The notes below the pieces were generated by a model that ran no database searches, was not told where the DNA came from, and worked only from the letters and a program-made list of their open reading frames with translations. The translations under genes and the position numbers were made by a program. Of a stretch of 31,009 nt of DNA, positions 1-7,374 are shown piece by piece. This DNA comes from JAAYAY01 sp964429355 (GTDB lineage: Bacteria > Planctomycetota > Planctomycetia > Pirellulales > Thermoguttaceae). The stretch is from the NCBI GenBank assembly GCA_964429355.1, contig CAYSCH010000071.1:1-31009 (forward strand), written 5' to 3'. How positions within the stretch are numbered: position 1 is the first letter of the stretch; every line of letters begins with the position of its first letter.

Positions 1-60
1 AGAGGTCAGAGGTCAGAGGTCAGAGGTCAGAGGTCAGAGGTCAGAGGTCAGAGGTCAGAG
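1..60. repeat. Tandem heptamer repeat AGAGGTC, about 8.5 copies
   Basis: The first 60 bases are uninterrupted copies of AGAGGTC. They run off the left edge, so the true array length is unknown. The array then degrades into a purine-rich stretch of GGGAGCAGG-like units up to about position 119. It lies just downstream of the stop codon (105-107) of the minus-strand transferase. It could be a simple-sequence tract prone to slippage. It has no spacers, so it is not a CRISPR array. Confidence 0.95.
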
Positions 61-104
61 GGGCAGAGGACAGAGCAGGGAGCAGGGAGCGGGGAGCAGG
101 GGGG

Positions 105-797
105 TCAGGGGACGGACTGGAGGTGTCTGGAGTGGGGGAGTTTTTGTTCTTGGGTGATGGCGAGGAGTTTTTCTTCGAAGGGGCCGAGCATGTCGAGGAG
201 TTTTTCGATATCTTCGTGGGCGGGGCTGCCGTTGCGGCGGCCGCGGACCTGGAGGCGGCCGACGGTGCGGTGCTCCAGGACGAGGGGGAGTTCCACAGAC
301 CAGCAGTCTTCCAGCTCGGCCGGCTGGCCCCGTTCCCAGGTGGCGTTGTAGCCCTCGCGCATGGCGGGGAGATTCAGGTCGAGACGGACGCGGGCGAGGG
401 AGAGTTTTTCGGCCGATTCGGTGACGGTCTGCCAGAGGAGGTCCCACTGGCGGGAGCCCTGGAGGCGGACCTGGTTCTGGCGGATGTGGGCCCGGTTGAC
501 CACCAGATGGAAGAGCGAGGCGGAGAGGTTGCGGAATTTTCCGGCGAGCAGGAGGAACTCGCCACGCCCGAAAAGGCCGGTGGCGATGAAGGCGGTGACC
601 ACGGCAACGATGCTGGCGAAGGCGATCCAGTCGTTGCGGAAGGCGACGGAGCCCAGGGCGGCAACGGAGGTGACCGTGCAGGCGGCGGCGACGCAGGCGA
701 GACGGCGGAGGAGCTTGAAGCGGTCGCGGAGATTAAAGCGGTGGTGGAGGAGGCGAAGGGCGACGATGCTCGTGCAGGCGTCGCCGAAGGAGGCGAG
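105..797 (-). CDS. C-terminal part of WecA-like sugar-phosphate transferase (partial, truncated by assembly gap)
   Basis: This frame is open from the gap edge at 797 down to the stop at 105-107, about 230 codons. After the gap it reads one or two hydrophobic segments (around ACVAAACTVTSVAALGSV and IAFASIVAVVTAFIATGLF). A soluble domain of about 140 residues follows, with landmarks VRLQGSRQWDLLW, LDLNLP, YNATWER and HRTVGRLQVRG. From memory, an extension of this kind follows the membrane core of WecA/MraY-type transferases in planctomycetes, so I read it as the tail of the gene that starts at 1704. The reading frame differs from the N-terminal part across the ten Ns, which only means the true gap length is unknown. 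The first 36 or so residues after the gap resemble residues 90-125 of the N-terminal part (see findings). An internal GTG at 602 could be mistaken for a start. Confidence 0.7.
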   Translation of the reverse strand, partial: LASFGDACTSIVALRLLHHRFNLRDRFKLLRRLACVAAACTVTSVAALGSVAFRNDWIAFASIVAVVTAFIATGLFGRGEFLLLAGKFRNLSASLFHLVVNRAHIRQNQVRLQGSRQWDLLWQTVTESAEKLSLARVRLDLNLPAMREGYNATWERGQPAELEDCWSVELPLVLEHRTVGRLQVRGRRNGSPAHEDIEKLLDMLGPFEEKLLAITQEQKLPHSRHLQSVP

Positions 798-807
798 NNN
801 NNNNNNN
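798..807. other. Assembly gap (10 N)
   Basis: Ten consecutive undetermined bases lie inside the WecA-like gene. The size looks nominal: reading frames on the two sides do not match across exactly ten bases. The sequence left of it (691-797) is a diverged copy of 1334-1440, which may explain why the assembler broke here. Confidence 0.99.
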
Positions 808-1704
808 GCTGCCGAGCTGGTCGAGGAGCTGGTGGTGGAGGTGGCCGCGATCGGCGGAGTAGATGCTGCGGCCGGTGAGCCGGCGGCGGAGGATGGCGGC
901 GGCGGAGTCGAAGATGGGGATGGTGAGCACGGCCAGGGGGGTGGCCAGGAGCACGGTGCCGGGGCCCTTCAGGGAGGTGTAGATCGACATGGCGCCGACC
1001 ATGAGGCCGATGAGCATGCTGCCGGCGTCGCCCAAGTAGACGCGGGCGGGGGGGAGATTGAAGGGGAGGAAGCCGAGGATGGCGGCGGTGAAGACGAGGG
1101 CGACGACGCCGACGCCCGCGTGGCCGGTCATGAATGCGAGGGCGGTCATGGTGGCGGTGAGGACGATGCCGAGGGTGGCGGCCAGCCCGTCGAGCCCGTC
1201 GAGGAGGTTGATGGCGTTGATGGCGCCGAGCATCCAGAGGAAGGTGAAGGGGATGCTCAAGGGTCCGAGCTGGAGATCGAAGCCGAAGAGGGCGACGTTG
1301 TGGATGACGATGCCGGCGGGGAGGAGGAGGGCAACGCAGGCGACCTGGCCGAGGAGCTTGAAGCGGCCGCGGAGATTGAAGCGGTCGTCGAAGAGGCCGA
1401 GGGCGACGATGCCCGCGCAGGCGGCGCCGAAGGAGGCGACGCCGAGCCAGTCGCTGCGGAGTTGGAGTCGCCAGGGGCCGGGCACAAGGACGACGACGGC
1501 AACGACGGTGGCCAGGGCGAGGAAGATGGCCAGGCCGCCGCCGAGGGGAACGGATCGCCGCTGGAGCTTGCGATGGCCGTCGGGATGGTCGACGAGGCCG
1601 CAGGGAGGGGCCAAGCGCCGGACGATCGCGGTGTAAAAGGCGGCGCAAAGGGCCGTGGAAACGCAGATTGCAATCAAGCTGCTGGTCATTGTGTACTGCC
1701 CCAT
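808..1704 (-). CDS. WecA/MraY-family undecaprenyl-phosphate sugar-1-phosphate transferase, N-terminal part (partial)
   Basis: This is an integral membrane enzyme that moves a sugar-1-phosphate from a UDP-sugar onto undecaprenyl phosphate, the first membrane step in making a surface polysaccharide. Family motifs appear in order, numbered from the ATG at 1704: LVDHPDGHRKLQ with PLGGG (38-57), GLFDDRFNLRGRFKLLGQ with the Asp pair (103-120), NAINLLDGLDGL (163-174), YLGDAGS (223-229) and DRGHLHHQLLD (285-295). At least seven hydrophobic segments lie between them. The gene meets the assembly gap just after the HLHH motif. No strong ribosome site precedes 1704; the ATG at 1689 (MTSSL) is an equally good start. 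It is the last gene of a minus-strand group with a Wzc-like kinase and an exosortase, which supports a role in exopolysaccharide or capsule assembly. The sugar cannot be read from the sequence. Confidence 0.85.
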
Positions 1705-1767
1705 AAACCGCGTGATGCGGCCGCGCTGGCCGGAGAGGCCAGGCGGAGATCACGGAAACTACGATCG

Positions 1768-1870
1768 AAGGGCCAAAGTCTGGCGACTTCAGCTACGGGG
1801 AAGGGACGGGTCGAAGGTTATGGTTGAAAGGGCCAAAGTCTGGCGACTTCAGCTACGGGAAGGGACGGGT
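1768..1870. repeat. Two direct copies of a ~43-bp intergenic repeat (family A)
   Basis: The copies at 1768-1811 and 1828-1870 share GGGCCAAAGTCTGGCGACTT and the bases that follow, through AAGGGACGGGT. They differ by a single extra G. A third, diverged copy lies at 14939-14969 after another gene. They sit between the Wzc-like and WecA-like genes and show no coding potential. Confidence 0.9.
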
Positions 1871-1880
1871 ACAGCCAGGG

Positions 1881-1942
1881 GGAAAGACGCAGGCTAAAGC
1901 CTGTACTCCAACGAGCGCGGGGCAAGCCCACGCGGCTATCAA
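1881..1942. repeat. Interspersed palindromic repeat B followed by repeat C
   Basis: Repeat B (1881-1912) contains the small palindrome CAGGCT-AA-AGCCTG followed by TGTACTCCAAC, and recurs at 5732-5765. Repeat C (1914-1940) begins AGCGCGGGGCAAGCCC; its exact 27-bp reverse complement is at 4703-4729, and degenerate versions are at 5700-5730 and 5766-5795. The B-C order is kept at both loci, so they may travel as one unit. Confidence 0.85.
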
Positions 1943-1963
1943 GGGCGGGAGGCGACGCGGGTA

Positions 1964-4288
1964 TCAAGTTACTTCGACTGTTGAGTGTTTGGGGGAGGTT
2001 GCGTTGGACTCGTGGTGCGGCTCGGATTGTTCGTAGTAGACATCCTGGTAGAAGCCGGTGACGACGGCTTCGACGGTGGCGGCGCCGAAGGCGGTGAGGG
2101 TTTCCCAGGCTGAGAGGACCTGGGGACCGCGGCTGACATCGCGGAGGACGGAGAGGACGACGCGATCGGCGTGGCGGGCGACCATGCGGGCCTCGGCCAC
2201 GGGGAGGATGGGACTGCCGTCGACGACGACGAAGTCGAACTGGCGCCGGACCTGGTCGAAGAAACTGGTGGTGGATCCGTTGGCCAGCACGGCGAAGGAA
2301 TGGGAGAGCCAGAACCCGGCCGGCATGAGGGTGAGGCCCGGGATCTCGGTGGGTTGGAAGGTGTCTTCCAGGGTGGTTTCGCCGCGGAGGAGCTCGCTGA
2401 CGCCGGGGGCGGCCGGTACGCCGAAGAGGCGGGCGAGGGAGGGGCGGCGGAGGTCGAAATCGACCAGGAGGGTGCGGTAGCCGATGTGGGCCAGGGCGGT
2501 GGCCAATTGGGTGGATAGGGTGGTCTTGCCCTCGCCGCTGGTGGCACTGGTGACGAGAACGACCCGGGAGGTGGCGTGCTGGGTTTCGTGGAGGAGCCGG
2601 GCGATGATGCCGTTGACGGCCTCGCGGACTCGTTGCTGACGGCGGGTGGACTGTGCCGCGAGGCGAAGCCCGCGCCGCGAGGGGCGGAAGGGGGGCATGG
2701 TGCCGAGGACCTGGATGCCCAGGGTGCGGGTGACATCGGTGGGGGAGTTGACCCGGCCTGTACGAACATCGAGGAAGAGGATGCCGGCAACGGGGAGGCC
2801 GAAGCAGACCATGGCGGCCATGAGGAGTTTTGCGAGGAAATTATCGTCGTCGGCGCTGGTGGGACGGCGGGCCGCTTGAAACAACTGGACGCGGGAGGGA
2901 GTCTGCAGTTCGACGCGGAGGCGTTCGCGTTCCTGGGCCAAGGGATTGAGGATGTCAGTTTCGAGACGGCCGATGTCTGCCCGCATGATCTCGACATCGA
3001 TGGAGGAGCCGCCGAGTTTTTCGGCCTGGGACCGGCTGGCGTCGAGGTCGGCGGCGAGCTGTTTTTCCTGCTCGGAGGCAATGGCGAGCTGGTTGGTGAG
3101 CTCGGCAACGCGGGCCTCGAGGGTGGAGCGTCGGCGGCGGCGGAGTTCTTCGCGGATGGCGGCGTGGCCTTCGGCGATTTGCTTGTTGACCTGTTCGAGT
3201 TCCCGCCGGTAGCCTTCGAGGAAGGTGGAGACCTGCCCGTTGACGGTCCGGCGCTCGTGCTCGCCGATGACTTCGGTAAGCTCCCGCTGGCGGTTGAGGC
3301 GTTCGATGACGAAGGGATCGGTGCGGGCGACCGCATCGACATCGGTCTGGTCGATGCCGAAGTCGCCGCCGGCGGCCTCGGTTTCGCCGAGTTTTTCGAC
3401 GAGCGCTTTCTGGATTGTCAGTTCACCCTGGATTCTGCGGGCCTCGAACTGGGCCCGGACGGATTCGCGGCGGAAGGCGGCGAACTGCTCGAAGGCGATC
3501 TGCTGCTGCATGGCGAGGGCGTCGCTGTCGCTGGTGCCGAATTGATCGGCGAGGTTCTTGAGCTGAATGAGCTTGCCGCGCACCTCCTCGGCCTTGAGGG
3601 TGTAGAGATCGTCGAGCTCTTTCATGCGGGTCTGGCGGCTGTTTCTCTCGCGATCGACGACCTCGGCCAGGTAGGCATCGACGACGGCATTGACCAGGGT
3701 GGTGACCTCCTGGGAATCCTGGCCGGAGATCTTGACCGTCATGAGTTCGGAATCGCCGGGGAAATCGACGCGGAGTTCCTCGGTGAGGTAGCGGACCGGA
3801 TCGGGCTCGGCCTTGATGACGGGGAGGTTGCTGACCTCCGGGTTTCGGAGGGCGGCGATGAGGACGAAGTCGCTCTTGATCAACTGCTGCTGCGTGCTTT
3901 TGTAGACGGCGAAGTCGCCTCGCGACCCGGAGTTGCCCAAATCGAAGACGAGGGACTCCTGCTGGGTTGAGACCCGGAGAATGGCGGTGGCGGTGTAGGT
4001 GGGGGTCTTGGTGACCCAGACGGCAGCCACCGCGGCGGTGGCGCAGATTGCGCCGAGGAAGCCGGCGGAGAGCCAGCGGCGGCGGAGGGCATGCACGTAG
4101 GCGCGGAGATTGGATCCGCCGGCCGGAGCGCCGGCGTCGTCGGGGAGGGCAGCCCAGGGGTCGGCGGCCAGGGCACTGGGGGATGCCGGGGGGGGCAGGC
4201 TGCGCTGCAGGGCTTGTTGGATGCCGTACTCGATCAATTCCTGCGAGGGACGCTCGCCGGGATCAGGTGTTGCTTCAGGTTTGGTCAT
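1964..4288 (-). CDS. Fused Wzz-type chain-length determinant and BY-kinase (Wzc/CpsD-like)
   Basis: The 774-residue inner-membrane protein couples a Wzz-type polysaccharide co-polymerase to a cytoplasmic bacterial tyrosine kinase, controlling polymerisation and export of a surface polysaccharide. A Pro/Ala-rich cytoplasmic N-terminus is followed by a first membrane segment at about 72-92. A long periplasmic region, rich in heptad-like Glu/Leu/Gln stretches, spans about 190-440, and a second membrane segment lies at about 480-503. The kinase domain shows Walker A (TSATSGEGKTT, about 578-590), Walker A' (LLVDFDLRRPSL) and Walker B (FVVVDGSPIL, about 684-694). The C-terminus has only a small tyrosine cluster, YQDVYY, near 744-750, where Wzc proteins usually carry a longer Tyr-rich tail. 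The ATG at 4288 is preceded by GGTGAG. The transferase gene follows after 259 bp of repeat-bearing spacer. Confidence 0.92.
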   Translation of the reverse strand: MTKPEATPDPGERPSQELIEYGIQQALQRSLPPPASPSALAADPWAALPDDAGAPAGGSNLRAYVHALRRRWLSAGFLGAICATAAVAAVWVTKTPTYTATAILRVSTQQESLVFDLGNSGSRGDFAVYKSTQQQLIKSDFVLIAALRNPEVSNLPVIKAEPDPVRYLTEELRVDFPGDSELMTVKISGQDSQEVTTLVNAVVDAYLAEVVDRERNSRQTRMKELDDLYTLKAEEVRGKLIQLKNLADQFGTSDSDALAMQQQIAFEQFAAFRRESVRAQFEARRIQGELTIQKALVEKLGETEAAGGDFGIDQTDVDAVARTDPFVIERLNRQRELTEVIGEHERRTVNGQVSTFLEGYRRELEQVNKQIAEGHAAIREELRRRRRSTLEARVAELTNQLAIASEQEKQLAADLDASRSQAEKLGGSSIDVEIMRADIGRLETDILNPLAQERERLRVELQTPSRVQLFQAARRPTSADDDNFLAKLLMAAMVCFGLPVAGILFLDVRTGRVNSPTDVTRTLGIQVLGTMPPFRPSRRGLRLAAQSTRRQQRVREAVNGIIARLLHETQHATSRVVLVTSATSGEGKTTLSTQLATALAHIGYRTLLVDFDLRRPSLARLFGVPAAPGVSELLRGETTLEDTFQPTEIPGLTLMPAGFWLSHSFAVLANGSTTSFFDQVRRQFDFVVVDGSPILPVAEARMVARHADRVVLSVLRDVSRGPQVLSAWETLTAFGAATVEAVVTGFYQDVYYEQSEPHHESNATSPKHSTVEVT

Positions 4289-4747
4289 GTGTTTCTCACC
4301 GATGCCTTCTTCTCAGCACGATTCCGGCTCCGGTTGGAGCAGGGCCATGGCCGGATCGCATGTCCTGTTCCAACAAAATGTGTGGCTGGGATGCTCATTT
4401 TTTGGTGTGGGAAGTCGGAATCGTTCGGCCTTGATGATAAAGACCCAGATTATTTGAACCGGTTTTCCCATATTTGCCGAGACGATGTCGCGTGCCTATT
4501 GCCTCGGTCGCAAGTCGGGACGTAGGGCGGGGTTGCGGGGTCCTAGTTGTGGTTTAAGGGCGGGGTCTCAATCTGCTTTAATCCGAGATTTTCAGTCTCA
4601 GAGAATCTGGAACGTGACACCTTGAAGAATCGAACTGGATGCCCCTTTGGTCAATGCTGCTCAATGGCGTTGTGTGAACGGCGGAAGGATAGTCGTGATG
4701 AAGATAGCCGCGTGGGCTTGCCCCGCGCTGGTGGCTGCGTCCGTGGG
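4289..4747. other. Non-coding stretch between exosortase and Wzc-like genes
   Basis: This 459-bp region has no convincing gene on either strand. It carries an inverted exact copy of repeat C at 4703-4729, 19 bp beyond the exosortase stop. The length leaves room for a separate promoter for the Wzc-like gene, but I could not identify convincing -35/-10 boxes. Confidence 0.6.
4703..4729 (-). repeat. Inverted copy of interspersed repeat C
   Basis: These 27 bases are the exact reverse complement of 1914-1940. The copy lies just downstream of the exosortase stop codon. With the copies at 1914 and 5700-5795, the element recurs in three neighbouring intergenic spaces of the polysaccharide region. 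Confidence 0.9.
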
Positions 4748-5665
4748 TCAATAACTTGCGCGGCGGGCGTCGGCAAGCGTTGCGGCCGCGACATCGGTCT
4801 TGGTTTCGGTTTCGAATACCTTCTCCAGGGCCCACAGTTCGGCCCAGAGGAGGAGCACGGCGGCGGGCATCATGAACCAGCCGGCCAGGTCGTGAAAAAA
4901 GGCCTCGGCCACCTTGCCCGGAAAAAACTGGTAGAGGATTGCTGTCGTGGTGATGCGCAGAACGTTTGCCGCCAGGGAGATGGGGATGGCGCTGGCGACG
5001 ATGATCAGTTTTTCGAGGGGGTTCTTTTTGAGGAGGAGGGCCCCGCCGACGCAGACGGCGAAGAAGAGCATCATCATGCGGAGGCCGTTGCAGGCTTCGA
5101 CCACGCCGAGTTCGGCGTTGGATAGGACGATGACGTTGCCCCGGGCGATGGCGGGGATGCCGATGGTCTGGACAAGGTAGGTGCTGGCCTCGGTGCCTAT
5201 CCGCTGGAGGGGATGGCTGAGCACGCCGGCTACGAAACCGGGGAGGGGAACCATGAAAACCAGAAACAGGACAGCAGGCCAAGCCCAGCGGAGGGCGGAC
5301 CAGCCGCCGACAAAGAGGACCACGCCGGCGAGGCAGGGAATCAGCGTGGCCGCGTCGATAAGCTCGAAGTAGTAGTAGGCCGAAACCCAGCGACTTGCCC
5401 AAGCAATCGCCAGAAGTACCAGCCCCCACCAACTGCCGCGCCAGGCGACCTTCTTGACCATGTCGCGCCGGACCCAGAGCAAGTACCCGGCGAACAAGGG
5501 CACGAAGAAGCCGTGCAGGTAGTCGGGTTCGTTGTACCAGCGACTTACGAGCATCCGAAGGGGTCCATAGTAGCTCCAGCCGAGGACGGCCAGGAGCAGG
5601 CCGGCGGCTGCCCAGGTGGCGAGGGATGTTTTGTCGCGGGGAGAAGGTTTGGCTTCTGCAATCAC
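4748..5665 (-). CDS. Exosortase family transpeptidase (EpsH/Xrt-like)
   Basis: The 305-residue integral membrane protein matches the exosortase family, whose members cleave and anchor proteins bearing PEP-CTERM-like C-terminal signals during export and are typically encoded beside exopolysaccharide genes. About eight hydrophobic segments are visible. The catalytic triad of the family is present: Cys192 in VEACNGLRMM, Arg237 in NVLRITTT and His258 in FFHDLAGW. The early HGFFVPLFAGYLLW motif (51-64) is also typical. Asn follows the Cys where many members have Ser. The C-terminal 25 residues are hydrophilic. It follows the FixJ-type regulator by 137 bp on the same strand. No protein in this window shows a PEP-CTERM-type tail, so its substrates must be encoded elsewhere. 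The subfamily cannot be assigned by eye. Confidence 0.92.
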   Translation of the reverse strand: MIAEAKPSPRDKTSLATWAAAGLLLAVLGWSYYGPLRMLVSRWYNEPDYLHGFFVPLFAGYLLWVRRDMVKKVAWRGSWWGLVLLAIAWASRWVSAYYYFELIDAATLIPCLAGVVLFVGGWSALRWAWPAVLFLVFMVPLPGFVAGVLSHPLQRIGTEASTYLVQTIGIPAIARGNVIVLSNAELGVVEACNGLRMMMLFFAVCVGGALLLKKNPLEKLIIVASAIPISLAANVLRITTTAILYQFFPGKVAEAFFHDLAGWFMMPAAVLLLWAELWALEKVFETETKTDVAAATLADARRASY

Positions 5666-5699
5666 GATCGGATCAGTCTGGGGGTATTGGTTGGTGTCA

Positions 5700-5795
5700 A
5701 CGGAGCGAGGGGCAAGGCCATGGGGGTATCGGGAAAAGACGCAGGCTAAAGCCTGTACTCCAACGGGGCGCGGGGCGAGGCCATGGGGGTATCAG
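5700..5795. repeat. C'-B-C' cluster of interspersed repeats
   Basis: Repeat B (5732-5765, with the CAGGCT-AA-AGCCTG palindrome) is flanked on both sides by degenerate repeat C copies (5700-5730 and 5766-5795). Both flanks share GGCCATGGGGGTATC. The cluster fills almost all of the 137-bp space between the regulator and exosortase genes, so any promoter or leader there overlaps it. Confidence 0.85.
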
Positions 5796-5802
5796 GGGGT
5801 GG

Positions 5803-6543
5803 TTAAAGGGTGACGAAACCTTTTGCGCGAGAAAACAGGGTGCTGGCCCTGGACCAGGAATCGGTGGCAGGGTCCTTCTCTTCGGTGTCGTCTTCCCGGT
5901 CGAGGACTGCAAATGCGTAACGGAGGAGTTCCACGTAGGTTTCGGCACGGAGTTTCTGCATGAGTTTGCTGCGGCGAATCTCTGCGGTTCGGACGGAGAT
6001 TCCCAAGTAGTCGGCAACCTCGCGCATGGTGATTCCCTGGCCGATATGTTCGAGCATCAATTGCTCGTGGGGTTCCAGGTTGGCGATCCGCGTGCTTCTG
6101 GCGAGCAACGTACGGCGACGATCGTCTTCGCGGACGGCCTCCTGAATGGCTTCCCAGAGGCGGTGTTCATCGGGCGGCTTCTCGAGGAAGTCGATCGCGC
6201 CCATTCGCATCGCCCGGACGATCACCGGGACGGTGGCGTAGGCCGAGAGGAAGACAATGGGCAGCGGTGCCTGGACCGTGGCCAGGCGCCGCTGGACCTC
6301 CAGGCCGCCAACTTCGGCAGCTCTGACCTCGGTCACCAGGCAACCTGGTCGCGACAAATCGAAGGCAGCGAGGAACTCGTGTCCCGAAAGGTACTCCTCG
6401 CAGCGGAGGTGCATGGCCTGGGCCAACGCTGCGACCCGACTGCGAACGATCGAGTCGCCATCGAGGACAAAGACCGTGGGCGGCTCGTGCGCTGTGGCGC
6501 CGGGCATTGCGCTTTGCGTTGAAGTCAGTATTGCCTTTTCCAT
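5803..6543 (-). CDS. FixJ/LuxR-type response regulator with degenerate receiver domain
   Basis: The 246-residue product has an N-terminal receiver (about 24-140) and a C-terminal LuxR/GerE helix-turn-helix (about 156-212, with EVADYLGISVRTAEIRRSKL). It aligns without gaps at key positions to rhizobial FixJ as I recall it. FixJ Asp10/Asp11/Asp54/Thr82/Lys104 correspond to Asp28/Gly29/Glu72/Ser100/Lys122. The phosphoacceptor Asp is therefore Glu, and one acidic-pocket Asp is Gly. The MP after the acceptor region is also lost (VTEVRAAEVGG). It probably acts as a DNA-binding regulator not controlled by ordinary phosphorylation. An upstream in-frame start at 6693 exists, but its first 50 residues do not look like family sequence; I prefer ATG 6543. 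It is the first gene of the group with exosortase and polysaccharide genes, so it likely regulates them. A 30-residue charged tail follows the HTH. Confidence 0.88.
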   Translation of the reverse strand: MEKAILTSTQSAMPGATAHEPPTVFVLDGDSIVRSRVAALAQAMHLRCEEYLSGHEFLAAFDLSRPGCLVTEVRAAEVGGLEVQRRLATVQAPLPIVFLSAYATVPVIVRAMRMGAIDFLEKPPDEHRLWEAIQEAVREDDRRRTLLARSTRIANLEPHEQLMLEHIGQGITMREVADYLGISVRTAEIRRSKLMQKLRAETYVELLRYAFAVLDREDDTEEKDPATDSWSRASTLFSRAKGFVTL

Positions 6544-7374
6544 TTGCGTACCGCGAGAGAATGGCTGCGGCAACTCATCGGCTCCAGAACCAGTCCCATG
6601 AACCGTGAGACGCGGATTTCGAGACGAGGATTTCAAACGGTCGGTGGTGCCAGAACGGCGGAAGTACGGGTGAAAGGAGAATTTCCGATACAACCCGTAC
6701 GCGCGGCAGCCAGAGCCGCAGAAGGGATCGACAAAAGGTCTAAGGTCACTGGCGTGCTCAGTTTAGACTCCGTCCTGGTGGCTTGCGCTCGAAGATCGCA
6801 TCCGATAGGGACTTAGGCTAAACTCATTGGCACACCAGATCCTTCTGGCTGGAATCGAACTGCGCTCACTCTGGCCCGTTGGAGCGCGTCGATCAGAGAT
6901 ACTGCCCATGTTATTTATTCGATACTTGCAGTACCGACATCATTCGGTACCGTAGCGACCACACTTCCCTGTGCGTTGCGAAGCCTGGTCAATTAAAGTT
7001 TTCACATTATGACCGCTTCAGCGTTCAATCCAGATTGCGCAGAAGCAAACGCTCTGTCAATAAGCGAAAGGCCCGGGGTGGCAGGATCCCAAGAAAATTT
7101 CCGGTCTCTATAGTGGGGGGCAGGTGGGATTGCGACGCTGGATTGCGCTGGGGCGCAATGTCTTGACGTTTTGCGACGCCGATTGGCGGCGTCTATCTCT
7201 GAAAATGCTGCTGTGTGGGTCAGCGTGAGAAATCGCCGTGAAATGGCGTTGCTTTGCGAGCCGGGCTGGACAAGAACTGCGTCTGAAAGCACCCTTTCGC
7301 CACCCGATCTAGGGAGCACGCCGCCGGCAAGCCCGAGGCCGAAGCGGTACCGCGCGACGATAGATCGTGGGGCA
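6544..7374. other. Long non-coding stretch
   Basis: This 831-bp region lies between the 5' end of the FixJ-type gene and the 3' end of the DUF6259 gene. Short open frames (for example 6879-7166 on the plus strand) lack family motifs, good start sites or typical codon use. A perfect small hairpin with ATTGCGC arms lies at 7142-7159, and GACGCC/GGCGTC arms follow near 7174-7192. Neither has a T-tract. I see no tRNA or recognisable riboswitch. Confidence 0.55.

Noticed and set aside
1..60. Possible CRISPR array
   Set aside because: The repeats are head-to-tail heptamers without spacers.
361..1827. 488-codon acidic open frame on the plus strand crossing the N gap
   Set aside because: It is antisense to the transferase, is extremely rich in Glu, Gly and Ala, and depends on reading through the ten Ns.
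2576..3970. 464-codon open frame on the plus strand
   Set aside because: Antisense to the Wzz/BY-kinase gene. The acidic, Gly/Glu-rich translation is a typical shadow of a GC-rich gene.
6840..6875. tRNA T-arm-like GTTCGATTCC on the minus strand
   Set aside because: The flanking bases do not form a T-stem, and no acceptor stem, anticodon arm or CCA end can be built around it.
6879..7166. 95-codon open frame on the plus strand
   Set aside because: No good ribosome site, no recognisable motif, and a composition unlike the neighbouring genes.
7142..7192. Two small adjacent hairpins as terminator of the DUF6259 gene
   Set aside because: They lie about 180-230 bp beyond its stop codon and have no T-tract.
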